From: Cerrena zonata
Taxonomy: Eukaryota; Basidiomycota; Agaricomycetes; Polyporales; Cerrenaceae
Direction: 5' to 3'
Length of the DNA: 64,000 nt
Assembly (NCBI GenBank): GCA_038087015.1
Contig: JASBNA010000023.1
Location: 186,001 to 250,000, forward strand
Shown here: positions 17,979 through 27,519 of the stretch, one piece after another
Layout: the number at the start of each line of letters is the position of its first letter
Numbering within the stretch: the stretch's first letter is position 1
Notes under the pieces: model-generated
Seen by the model: the letters and a program-made list of their open reading frames with translations, nothing else
What the model was told of the DNA's origin: nothing
The model's database searches: none
Translations under genes and position numbers: made by a program

Positions 17979-19847
17979 TTATTCCGGGCTTGAGTCTGGG
18001 CTGGAGCCTGGTTTTGGTTCCAGTTTTGATTCTGGGTTTAATTCTGGTTTCGATTCTGCTTCTGGTTTCGACTCCAGGTTCGACTCCAGGTTCGACTCTG
18101 GTTTCGACTCGGGCTTCGATTCGCCTTCTGGTAAACGACGGTTACTGATAAACAAAATTGCAATTAACCCTAAACCAGCAAAACCCAATTGCATGTAGAA
18201 CACATTTGTAATAGAAGACATGATGATTTTTTTCAAAAAGGTTAAAGTTTCATCGGAGTAGCCACTTAAAGACTGGGTCGAATTGACCAAGGTGTCACCA
18301 TTGATTTTGGACAACTCTTTCACGATCGAAGCAGGCGCATTTGCAATACGCTCGTTGTAGAATCTTTTGATGGAAGCCCCGTAAACCGCATCAGCCAAAT
18401 TCCCAGAAACGGCTCCACCCAAGGACTTGGCGAAATTTATAAACGTAGTGGTCAAAATGGTTCCACCTGGGGTCTTGGGGGCACTGATTTGAGCAGCAAG
18501 GAATAATGGTTGCATTTGAAGACCAATGGAAACCCCAACAAGGATCAACAAGCCGATTTTGTTACCATTGGAGGAATCCACATCCAATAAACATAATAAT
18601 CCGTTGGCCACTGGTCCCAAAACCGCCCCGACAAGCACAATCGGCTTGACGTATCTAGTCTTATTAATGATGACCGAACAAATAATTGAAAATAATATAA
18701 CCGGGATAACAATTGGTAAAATATGAATACCGGACTTCATGGGAGATGCGTTCCAAATAACTTGAAAATAAATAGCCAAATATAATAACGACGCTATGAA
18801 GTAGCCAAACACGGCAAAAGTAGCAACCGCAGCAGCAATGTTCTGTGGGATGCTGAGTACTGCAGTTGGAATAATCTGATTCTTAGATAAATAATGATTA
18901 TAAACAAAATATCCAATTATCAAGACTCCTCCAAGGACAAAACATGAGATGACTGCGGAAGAATCCCACGAAAATTCACTTCCTCCTCCAAAAGTCAAGG
19001 CCAACAAGAAAAGAGTCCATCCGGCAGACATTAAAAAGATTCCCATATAATCAATAGTCAATAATTTCTTGAAAAGATTACCCTTGGGGAAAGGGGGATT
19101 GAAGGCAAATCCAAATAACACTCCGGCAAGTCCTCCAATTGGTAAGTTGATATAAAAACACCATCTCCAACTGGCGGAAGATGATGTGAATGCACCACCA
19201 ATAATCGGTCCAACCACCGAAGCAACCAAAAAAACAATACTTAAAAGGGCAAACGATGAGGCCCTATTAATACTAAACAAGCCTTTGGTAGAATGTATTG
19301 GTACAACCTCACTAACTATAATGAAAACCAACGATTGGACTCCTCCTCCTCCAACCCCAGCTAACACTCTTCCCCCAATTAGCGTATTCATGTTATTTGC
19401 TAACGCACACATTAAACTACCAGCTTCAAATATAATCAACGAAATATACATACTATATTTCCTTCCAAACATAATCGATAATTTTCCCCATATAACAGTG
19501 AATATAGTCACACTAAGTAAAAATCCACTCGAAATCCATCCAACTTGATTGAATGCATTGAATTTATTCCCAACTACACTCAATAAAGTAACAATAATCG
19601 TTTGATCCAAAGCAACAACAAATAAACACAATAAGAGCGCAAATAAACAGGTTAACAACTTCATCCCCTTCAAATAATGATCGTCTCTTTGCGTCCCATC
19701 ACCAGCATCCGATTCTTTAAATTTATGTTCTTGTATTTCTTGACTTTCAAGTTCGTTCTCATTAAATGATCTTGGTGCTTCATCACTGGGTAAGCTCTTA
19801 TTATTCCCACTGACTAGACTAGTCACAGTCGATTCTCTAGATACCAT
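17979..19847 (-). CDS. DHA2-family drug:H+ antiporter with repetitive acidic tail
   Basis: Fourteen-segment major-facilitator exporter, 622 residues, ATG at 19847. After a hydrophilic N terminus, the first helix carries the DHA2 motif VVALDQTIIVTLLSVV; then comes QVGWISSGFLLSVTIF, the antiporter-type loop WGKLSIMFGRKYSMY, the GRVLAGVGGGGVQSL helix and the motif C helix VVGPIIGGAFTSSSASWRWCFYIN. It resembles Azr1/Sge1/Vba-type yeast exporters, so toxic compounds or basic amino acids are possible substrates; sequence does not decide. The last 45 residues are low-complexity ESKP/ESNL tetrapeptides ending PGSSPDSSPE, encoded by a degenerate 12-bp DNA repeat at about 18000-18120. Such a tail is not part of the transporter fold and may vary between strains. 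Confidence 0.82.
   Translation of the reverse strand: MVSRESTVTSLVSGNNKSLPSDEAPRSFNENELESQEIQEHKFKESDAGDGTQRDDHYLKGMKLLTCLFALLLCLFVVALDQTIIVTLLSVVGNKFNAFNQVGWISSGFLLSVTIFTVIWGKLSIMFGRKYSMYISLIIFEAGSLMCALANNMNTLIGGRVLAGVGGGGVQSLVFIIVSEVVPIHSTKGLFSINRASSFALLSIVFLVASVVGPIIGGAFTSSSASWRWCFYINLPIGGLAGVLFGFAFNPPFPKGNLFKKLLTIDYMGIFLMSAGWTLFLLALTFGGGSEFSWDSSAVISCFVLGGVLIIGYFVYNHYLSKNQIIPTAVLSIPQNIAAAVATFAVFGYFIASLLYLAIYFQVIWNASPMKSGIHILPIVIPVILFSIICSVIINKTRYVKPIVLVGAVLGPVANGLLCLLDVDSSNGNKIGLLILVGVSIGLQMQPLFLAAQISAPKTPGGTILTTTFINFAKSLGGAVSGNLADAVYGASIKRFYNERIANAPASIVKELSKINGDTLVNSTQSLSGYSDETLTFLKKIIMSSITNVFYMQLGFAGLGLIAILFISNRRLPEGESKPESKPESNLESNLESKPEAESKPELNPESKLEPKPGSSPDSSPE
18000..18120 (-). repeat. 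12-bp coding minisatellite in the DHA2 tail
   Basis: Imperfect 12-bp units of the form GGTTTCGACTCC, read on the plus strand, encode the Glu-Ser-Lys-Pro and Glu-Ser-Asn-Leu tetrapeptides on the minus strand. The units between 18064 and 18112 are the most regular. All indels visible are multiples of three, so the frame is kept. Confidence 0.75.
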
Positions 19848-22324
19848 TTTGTAATTATTGCAAAAAGTTGATCTGAAAACTTCAATTGATCTTGACAGTT
19901 TGATTCATACTTATAGGTTTGATACTCGGTAGTACCGAGGTGGAATTAACAAAAATTTTTTTTTTTTTGCAGTCAAATTCGGTAATAATGCGGGCGAGAG
20001 ACGGGTTTAAAACGGGATTAGGTATATTTCCGAGTGGACCTACCGTTTTTTCACCTATTTCGTTATAGCCGTTCGGAGGGTTTAGCACGTAAGCTGTCAG
20101 TTTTGGGAAGCAGCAAATGCTGATTCGATGGTTCACCTATGAGTAACCTCCGGCTGGGGTGAAGCTCAGTGTTGATGGTAGCCAATTGATCGTCTCGCCA
20201 CTGGATTAGTCTTGCTCGACTCAAATGTGAATCCGATTCAAGAAATTATGACAGATGTGTCAAAATGGGCTTTGCAACTGTCTCGGTGACTGAAAAAACA
20301 TTGGCAATGAAACCTGGAGCTTGCGATGCTTTCGGTGCACTAAGATTAGCAAACGGGATTAGAACTGGGACTCTTGCTTGCACGTTTCAGGGAAAATTTG
20401 CAACCAGGAGATAAGCCGAAAGAGTAAGGCTATAGGTATGTTTTGCAGTAGCAGATCGAGTACCTGGCTATCTCCCGAGGATCCCCAATTGAAAGATTTA
20501 AAATGGGACTACCAAAATTTCCTAATGGCAACATGTAGTGGACTTTTCGATATATGCTCTTTGAGCTTCATAGTTACGAAGGTATCACCCAGGTGTATGT
20601 GAAAGTTCAGTCGTAGTATGTGGTTTTGTCTCAACATCTGTAGATAAAGCAAGCAACCAGCCAATTGACAACAGTTTTATAATGTGCGTATGGCTGGTCG
20701 TCTTGGATTAGTTCTTTTTAGATTCAATATATATACTATCAGTTAAGAAAACTAGCGACTAGAGGATCAGAGCACCGGGATTTCTTAATTATTGGTCTAG
20801 GCTCGAAATATAAATGTTCAGAGCAAAGACCAAGCATTTCATCTATTGATCGAGTTTTATTTCTTAATGAAAAACAATCCTTTATAAAGGCACTTTCTTT
20901 AAAAAAGTGAAAGGTGTTTCTCCATGGCTCCATTATACATCGTATGACGAACTTGTTGAGACGTAAGAGGATTTTTATGAATAAAATCCGTACATCTGGT
21001 GTTTGTTGCAAAATTATAAAATAATAAATGAAAGAAAATACTACTTGAATGAAGATTATGAATGAAGTTCCTTATATGTTGTTGTGTAACAACAGGAGTT
21101 CGAACGGATGGAACAGTGATAATTGTATTAGTTAAATAGGTAAACATTCGTCGATGAAATTTATCCCTCTATTTTTTTTTTTGAAGTCTCTTGGTTACTT
21201 TTATCATATAGAAAAAGTAATTCTTCTCTCTCTCAAATCTTATAATATATACTTCATATTGCAAGATAATCTATATTAGTTTATTTTCGTTATAAAACCA
21301 GTATATTGGATCTTCAGGCTGTTACGTTACATTTTAATTTTGCAGCTCATTATGATGGTGTTACACCCGTACATACGATCTCAAACCAGGAGAAATAGTC
21401 ATTAGTCTCTCTGCTTTTATATTCCAACTGAGTTTCTTTTATATTAATATTACTTTTGTTACATTACTTTTCAATTATGATTTATTATATTCAACGCATG
21501 AAAAGACTCATCTTTGCAGTATTGTTAGTAATTTACACACCGTTTAAAATAATTAACGATATATTATACGTTATGATAATTGGTCAAGTATTTGATAAAC
21601 AAGCAAAAATAGAAGATGGAAAAGGTCTTTGCACTCTCGGCGAAACAGTCATATCAAATTTCGAGGAGAGGCATGATACACACTCAAATAAGTTGCCAGA
21701 CCATGAAGGTCTGCAGATGATGTACTGGTATATCTACATTGAACGGCATAATACATCATCAAATAAAAACACAAACTATACTTAAAGATTAATCTGGCTG
21801 TATCGATTTAATCCACTGTGCTACCAAGTATTAGTATGTATCTGACTAATACCATTTATGCGTGTGTTATGGTCAACCGCACTAGAACCATGTATCTAAT
21901 ACTAATGGATACTGGTGGTTGATTATGGGTCTGATCTACCCACATAATATATTAATGGCATCATTGAAGCCTAGAAAGACAAAATTTGATAACAAGCGCT
22001 CAATACCATAAGTTTTTGGCGATGGAGAACCCGTTGAGCACAAATACGTCCAAGAGTGGGTCCGAAGTTTATGTCCGGCAACGGGACCCATATTTTTTTT
22101 CACGTATATATATATAAACTCGATCAAAAGGTAATTACATGGAGCAATATATAGAGCGAATAGCTTGAATGAACTGTTAAATTGTTGCTATTTTGCCCAA
22201 AATTGATAGTTCCTTTAAATTATCTGACCACAGACAATCCTTCATAGTTGAATATTTTTCAAAAAAGTGGAAAATTTGCCCTTTGGCATGGTCGTCAGAC
22301 AAGCGAACAATGCTATTTCTTACT
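19848..22324. other. Gene-poor region upstream of tRNA-Arg
   Basis: About 2.5 kb. The left 300-400 bp are the promoter of the DHA2 transporter, with a T run at 19961-19970. The rest has no supportable gene: the frames at 20378-20602, 20739-21147 (minus) and 21456-21785 lack homology and good codon pattern. A TGTTGTTG...CAACA inverted repeat lies at 21077-21094. The stretch after it (polypyrimidine at 21171-21181 and 21223-21237, TATA-like AT) looks like a decayed LTR next to a tRNA gene, but no target duplication or PBS was found. A perfect Rap1-like motif is listed separately. Ordinary AT-rich DNA elsewhere. Confidence 0.45.
21363..21374 (+). promoter_or_regulatory. Rap1-like motif ACACCCGTACAT
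   Basis: An exact match to the yeast Rap1 consensus ACACCCRYACAY, 960 bp upstream of the tRNA gene and far from any protein gene. Its role is unknown. Confidence 0.35.
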
Positions 22325-22396
22325 GTTCTACTGGCGCAACGGTAGCGCGTCCCCCTCCTAAGGGGAAGGCTCCGGGTTCGAGTCCCGGGTGGAATG
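22325..22396 (+). tRNA. tRNA-Arg(CCT)
   Basis: A 72-nt cloverleaf without intron. The acceptor arm GTTCTAC pairs with GTGGAAT (two G-U pairs); the D arm contains GGCGCAACGGTAGCGC, and the anticodon loop CTCCTAA carries anticodon CCT for the AGG codon. The T arm is CCGGG-TTCGAGT-CCCGG; the discriminator base is G at 22396. Internal promoter boxes A (GGCGCAACGG region) and B (GGTTCGAGTCC) are present. T runs from 22420 to 22431 provide the Pol III terminator. The sequence closely follows the S. cerevisiae Arg-CCT gene. Confidence 0.93.
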
Positions 22397-22419
22397 CTAT
22401 TTTGCCAAAGTCATATTAT

Positions 22420-22431
22420 TTTTTTTTTTTT
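22420..22431 (+). terminator. Pol III T-run terminator of tRNA-Arg
   Basis: An uninterrupted T run begins 24 bp after the mature tRNA end, the first T stretch long enough to stop Pol III. Confidence 0.6.
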
Positions 22432-22559
22432 GCTTTGAAGTTAAGACAAGTGTGCAGTATTTTATATTTAAATATACCGATTTCAAAGATCTAAGACATT
22501 AAATACATGATCGATGATAACTTATTGCAAATTGCGATTACCAATCATCAACTACGAAA

Positions 22560-23111
22560 ATGCCATTTCTAGGGCCCAGAAGATATGAGCTAAGGGAAAA
22601 TATCAACTTTATTGTCAAAGTGATCTTACCTGTTATTCTTGTTATCGCTATTACCCCATACATTGTAAATCCTTCCAATATGGAATCGTTTAAACGAAAT
22701 TTTAATATAATACTAGTACTGAAATCCCTATGTCAAGATCAACCAGAGCTATGTGGCTTGCCATTAGATCAGGATATCAATGATTCGTTTATTTTGAAGT
22801 CTGATTTGAAAGATTTCATATACGTTAGACCCTTTTTCTTTGATAGCATTGATAAATTTTTTGTTAAATACTTTGGAAGGTTTTGGTTAAAGAAAATCTT
22901 GGTTGATACCAGTGATGAAAATTTTGAAGAGTCAGCCTATTTATTAATTGGATTTTTCAACTTTTCGGTTTTCAGTTCTATAAGATCACTTATAATCGCA
23001 AGACTACAATTTTATTTTCTAATTCAAATATTAGTACATTTTGGTGATAAATGGGCTCTCCTAATTGAAAATATTTGGAATGATTTAAAGAGTTCTGTGG
23101 AAGTTTTTTAG
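22560..23111 (+). CDS. Uncharacterised small membrane protein
   Basis: 183 residues from a good ATG at 22560. I do not recognise the family. One strong membrane segment (about residues 16-36: NFIVKVILPVILVIAITPY) is followed by a soluble middle with two Cys (LCQDQPELCG) and DLKDFIYVRPFFFDSIDKFF. Further hydrophobic stretches lie around residues 123-160 (AYLLIGFFNFSVFSSI and LQFYFLIQILVHF). The codon pattern and gene-like spacing, convergent with RAV1 (35 bp between stops), support a real gene; a lineage-restricted membrane or ER protein is likely. The 163 bp between the tRNA and the ATG must hold its promoter. Confidence 0.6.
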   Translation: MPFLGPRRYELRENINFIVKVILPVILVIAITPYIVNPSNMESFKRNFNIILVLKSLCQDQPELCGLPLDQDINDSFILKSDLKDFIYVRPFFFDSIDKFFVKYFGRFWLKKILVDTSDENFEESAYLLIGFFNFSVFSSIRSLIIARLQFYFLIQILVHFGDKWALLIENIWNDLKSSVEVF

Positions 23112-23146
23112 TCCTATACTATGCATTGAATATATAATTTACTTAT

Positions 23147-26100
23147 TCAAAAATCAAATGAACTCATAATATCGGGTTCTTCAAATGTAGTTGGCTGAGG
23201 TGGAGCAAGAGTTGGTTTAAACTCTTTGAAAATATCATTATCATCGTCTTTAGTATCTGCAACCTTCGTTTTACCGTCATTGTATTCTTTGAATTCCCAA
23301 TCTCTTACTAATAATAACGCCAAATAATCACAACCCATTCGAGTATAGATTGAAGATACTTTTATAACAAATTCAAATTCTGCAGCTGGAGAAATAGAGA
23401 ATGATCCTTCGAGATAATTAACTTTCCGTCTTCTCAAGTTGTTATACAAGATAGCTAAAACTGGATCATCTTGCAAAAACAGTCTACTGCTACTATCCAA
23501 GATTAGATTTTTCAAATGGTTATTGTAAAAATCTTCGGAAAATTTATCCTTATTAGCATTGACTATTGAAATTGGTGATTTAATTAAAGCCTGTATCGAT
23601 AATTGCTTCAAATTTAATTCCCAAAAGATCCAACTTGTGATCCATCTATTTCCTTCCTTTAATGTTGTTGGTAAAACATTATTCTCTATAATATTAACCA
23701 AAGATTCACTGGAGTTATCATAAACTTTTGCAATCAATAATGATAATTCAATATCTTCAATTTTATTTGCCAAAGTGATACAGCAATCTTTAGGTTTATC
23801 AGCCAATAAGAAAAAGCAAGCTGCATCCAAATATCTATGTTTTCCCAACAAAACAAATGCATTTTTCAATGCAGCAGATTTCCATCTGGGCTGACTAAAA
23901 TCATTATTTAAAAATTTCAACATTTTTTGCTTCTCTGGATGAGTTGTAGTTTTCCACAAGCCTAGAAGTATTTGCTTCTTTCTGATTGATAAGAAAAAAA
24001 GAGTAATCAATCCTGAAGGATCCCGGTTAGTACTAAAATCATTTCTAGCACATTTTTCAACGATTTGTACCAATTTTTCCCGTTCATTGATCCAATATAC
24101 TATACCCACTTTTTTGGCGATATCCCAGGTAATTCTATGTTGAAATTGATCTTCAATGTATCCATAAATCAATTCTCTATTATCACTGTGAAGTGCCCAG
24201 TTTATATCTCTCATGGTAAGCTTAAGCTGTTTCAGATTGGACTGGAATAATTTGAATCCAATTAAAAATCTGGCCCCATTTTCGTCCATGGAGTTATTCT
24301 CATACAATTTTTTCAAGATTGTAATAACCAGAATCAAGGTGATTTGCTGATGTCTTGTTAACAAAGGCAATGAAGTCTTTGTCAATTTTTCAATTAATAG
24401 GTCCAGTAGCGTTGGTGTAAAATTTTCAAATACATCTCCCAATGTATTTTGATGCATTGATGAATAAGCTAATCCATTATTATCCTTTGTGCTAAGAATT
24501 TCTTTTTCCATGTTTATATTTAAGTCCCATTTGATAGCCTCATCCTTTCGTAAGGCTTTGAACAAAGTCACAATAACGTCTTGAACTAATTTTGTTTGAT
24601 TCATGAAGAGTGCTTGGATTAAAAATTGGGGATGGTAAACAGGTAATGGACCATTCAATATTTTCACTAGATGTGAAATCTCATAATTTTCATTATCGCT
24701 ACCTGAACCGCTATTATAGCCGACCACCAACTGTTTTATGAGGTAATCTATGGATTGTGAAGAACCTAATTTAACCCACTTATCGTCTATAAAGAATTGA
24801 TTACCGCAACCAATTACTAAGAATCCATCATCTATCCAAATCAGGTCACCTATCAAATGAGACGTATAATCAGATATGTCAATTTTTTTCAATACAGCAA
24901 AGGTTGGTATATTATTGGTATAATCGTATCTTAGTTGAGTATACAATAGAACAAATCTTGCAAAACCAACAGAAAGAATGGCATTAGATGATTGATCAAA
25001 GGTAGACTCAACGAATGTCCAGTCAAGGTCTCGAACAGGCCCATAGTTTTTTGGTAGTTCTTCTTCATACTCAAGAATCCCGGACTTAGTATCCCAAATA
25101 GTCAATTTAGAACCTTTTTCATCAACAATAGCAAATCTTTTAATGATAGAAGAACCATGAATTTTGCTGGCATTGGAAATATTAGTATGTATTTTCTTTA
25201 ATTCCTTCCAATAGACCTTACTATTGTCAAAATGGGTAGATAATATTCTCAAGGTACCCTTCTCATCTATTATAGACACCAAATTATTAGACGTAAATGA
25301 ATCGATTGTGGAAATTTTGTGGATTGATGATATGTGGGCCAAAGGTTCTACATTTTCTCTCAAGTCTTGAATGTCTATTTTGATATCATCGTCATCATCC
25401 GAGACATTAAATTTCCAAGCCTTTATGAGCTTTTCATTGAAAATACTGATTGCACAATATTCATCTTCATGAGAGTTGATCAATAGAAGTGATTTGGGTT
25501 CTTCATGTATATGATCACCAGTATCATTTAACATAGCAACTCTCTGTACTAACTGAGCCGCTTCATCATCATGTTTAATACCATTACAGCTCCAGAAACT
25601 GAGATATCCTCCCCTTTCAGAAGTAATCACCAAATGGCGTCTTCTGTTATTGAGACTCGGTCTGATATCATTAATTAGAATGGCATCCCAAATTCCTTCT
25701 TGGTGAGGGTCCGAAGCTATTCCGCGTCTAACATCAACTTGAAACCTTTTAGTTACAGACATGCTTTGATTCTTTTTAGGATTCAAAAGTAAAGGTTCCC
25801 AAATATAATTGTGCTCCGGAAAATTCAGAATAGATAAAAGTATGTTACTTTTAGAATATGAGGACGAAGTAACCAATTTTCTTATTGACTTAGTATGTCC
25901 TTGGAATTTGTTCATGAGTTGACAACCTATATAATCATCTTTTTCTTCTATCAAATGCTTAAAATTAAATATATTTACTCTTATAGTATCTTTGATACGA
26001 TCATGGACGAGTAAACAAACATCATCATTATGAAATATTGAGCTTTGTGAAAAAATGACTGGATTGAGATTAACATTGAATTCTTGTGATTTGATAAATT

Positions 26101-27280
26101 CTTTACTTATACTTTCAAATTTTGAGATTTTAGTTGAAAGTGGGAACGAGTTCACATCAAACTTGAAACTTCCACCAAGCTTAGTAAACTTAATTCCATT
26201 TGGTGGGTTTCCATTAAGATCTGTCACAGCAAAGATTGAGACTTGTCCCGCTCTATTAGTCACAAACATCAAATCGAACTCACGGGTGGTATCTATGCAT
26301 TTAAAAAGACCCTCATCTGTATTTTGAAGTAGTGGTACCAACGAACTTCTAAGATAGGAACTATCAAAAATCTCAATTCCTGAAACATCCTCACCACTAA
26401 TCATATAATTTCGAAGGTCGAGCTCGTTCCAACACCTTATGTGATTACGACCACTGAACTCGAAGGTGGACCAAACCCTAATTACATTATCATTGGTCAA
26501 GGTATAAAGTATGTCATTATCATTATTCGAATCACCAATATAGCTTCTTATATTTTTGATATTTGCCATTGAGGCATCTATTTGATTATTGTGAGAGAAA
26601 TTTGGGTTTTTATTTCTCCATTTTGCATCTTTCACCCAAGTTCCGTTTGGGTGTTTCAAATAAGTCAATTCAAATAGAGACTGATCGTCATTAAAACTTA
26701 TTCTGGACCAAAATTTGATTAAATTATTAAATCTCCGAGTACTGTAAGTTATAATTCTAGCTGAGTCGGGGGTGAGTCTAATGTCATGAATAGGACTGGA
26801 TTGTAGCTTGCAAAAACGCTGATTGAAATTCACTGTTCCATATTCTATAAATATATGGTAAACGGTCAAAGATTCATCACTTCCCACAACCAATTCATCT
26901 TCATTTATAGCCCACAGTAAGCAGTTGATCGAGGAGTTATCTTTTTCATTGGAAATAACGAGAGCTTCCAGCCATTGGGGTTTTGACATGTACTCATTGA
27001 CTGGTTTAAAAATGAAAAGTTTATTATTCAAAGCGGTCGCAACTAGACCATTATTTGAATTGATGCTTACTGCTGTAGGGTCTGACTCAAGATAAACCGT
27101 TTGTAAATGATTACTCTGAATGTCCTTATTAGATGATGAATCTTGACTAGTTTTACTTATAGTTGATAATATCAAATTATTCCCTGATCCGTAAGCTATT
27201 ATGTGATGAGACTTCCATAAAGCTTGCAGGACCGAATAAGGTGATTTGTTGACCTCACCAGGAACGAAAGTAATGGTCAT
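23147..27280 (-). CDS. RAV1: Rav1 (RAVE complex, V-ATPase assembly; rabconnectin-3 family)
   Basis: Scaffold subunit of the RAVE complex, which with Rav2 and Skp1 reassembles V1 and Vo sectors of the vacuolar proton pump. 1377 residues from an ATG at 27280 (1357 in S. cerevisiae). The start MTITFVPGEVNKSPYSVLQALW and the block AYGSGNNLIL align with the Rav1 N terminus. Two beta-propellers with WD-like repeats fill roughly residues 30-720, and the conserved alpha-helical Rav1p_C domain follows, including KHRYLDAACFFLLADKPKDC and GCDYLALLLVRDWEF. The tail is acidic and ends TFEEPDIMSSFDF. The 4.1-kb frame is intact, in contrast to the broken genes further right. Its start region is 240 bp from the UNC93-like gene on the same strand. 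Confidence 0.93.
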   Translation of the reverse strand: MTITFVPGEVNKSPYSVLQALWKSHHIIAYGSGNNLILSTISKTSQDSSSNKDIQSNHLQTVYLESDPTAVSINSNNGLVATALNNKLFIFKPVNEYMSKPQWLEALVISNEKDNSSINCLLWAINEDELVVGSDESLTVYHIFIEYGTVNFNQRFCKLQSSPIHDIRLTPDSARIITYSTRRFNNLIKFWSRISFNDDQSLFELTYLKHPNGTWVKDAKWRNKNPNFSHNNQIDASMANIKNIRSYIGDSNNDNDILYTLTNDNVIRVWSTFEFSGRNHIRCWNELDLRNYMISGEDVSGIEIFDSSYLRSSLVPLLQNTDEGLFKCIDTTREFDLMFVTNRAGQVSIFAVTDLNGNPPNGIKFTKLGGSFKFDVNSFPLSTKISKFESISKEFIKSQEFNVNLNPVIFSQSSIFHNDDVCLLVHDRIKDTIRVNIFNFKHLIEEKDDYIGCQLMNKFQGHTKSIRKLVTSSSYSKSNILLSILNFPEHNYIWEPLLLNPKKNQSMSVTKRFQVDVRRGIASDPHQEGIWDAILINDIRPSLNNRRRHLVITSERGGYLSFWSCNGIKHDDEAAQLVQRVAMLNDTGDHIHEEPKSLLLINSHEDEYCAISIFNEKLIKAWKFNVSDDDDDIKIDIQDLRENVEPLAHISSIHKISTIDSFTSNNLVSIIDEKGTLRILSTHFDNSKVYWKELKKIHTNISNASKIHGSSIIKRFAIVDEKGSKLTIWDTKSGILEYEEELPKNYGPVRDLDWTFVESTFDQSSNAILSVGFARFVLLYTQLRYDYTNNIPTFAVLKKIDISDYTSHLIGDLIWIDDGFLVIGCGNQFFIDDKWVKLGSSQSIDYLIKQLVVGYNSGSGSDNENYEISHLVKILNGPLPVYHPQFLIQALFMNQTKLVQDVIVTLFKALRKDEAIKWDLNINMEKEILSTKDNNGLAYSSMHQNTLGDVFENFTPTLLDLLIEKLTKTSLPLLTRHQQITLILVITILKKLYENNSMDENGARFLIGFKLFQSNLKQLKLTMRDINWALHSDNRELIYGYIEDQFQHRITWDIAKKVGIVYWINEREKLVQIVEKCARNDFSTNRDPSGLITLFFLSIRKKQILLGLWKTTTHPEKQKMLKFLNNDFSQPRWKSAALKNAFVLLGKHRYLDAACFFLLADKPKDCCITLANKIEDIELSLLIAKVYDNSSESLVNIIENNVLPTTLKEGNRWITSWIFWELNLKQLSIQALIKSPISIVNANKDKFSEDFYNNHLKNLILDSSSRLFLQDDPVLAILYNNLRRRKVNYLEGSFSISPAAEFEFVIKVSSIYTRMGCDYLALLLVRDWEFKEYNDGKTKVADTKDDDNDIFKEFKPTLAPPQPTTFEEPDIMSSFDF

Positions 27281-27519
27281 GCGGGAGATAAATGTGATGT
27301 AAATGCAATCAATTGACTAGTTTTCAGTAATGACTATGAACTTTCCAAAAGATGATTTTCGAGAAATCGTTCTTTATTCGCTTTGCCAACTACTGGTGTT
27401 CGGGTCTACCGATTAATGAAATGATTATTATAAATAAATTATATAAACTATACTCAAAATGAAATACAAGAAGTGAAGGAAAGTAGAGAGAGGGATATTA
27501 TTAGTGGGAGAAATAAAGG

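Noticed and set aside
20739..21785. Frames of 74-109 codons upstream of tRNA-Arg
   Set aside because: They overlap each other on opposite strands, have no recognisable domain and lie in LTR-like AT-rich DNA.
22309..22402. AATGCTATTT repeated on both sides of the tRNA as a target-site duplication
   Set aside because: The second copy overlaps the acceptor stem of the tRNA itself, so it is not an insertion footprint.
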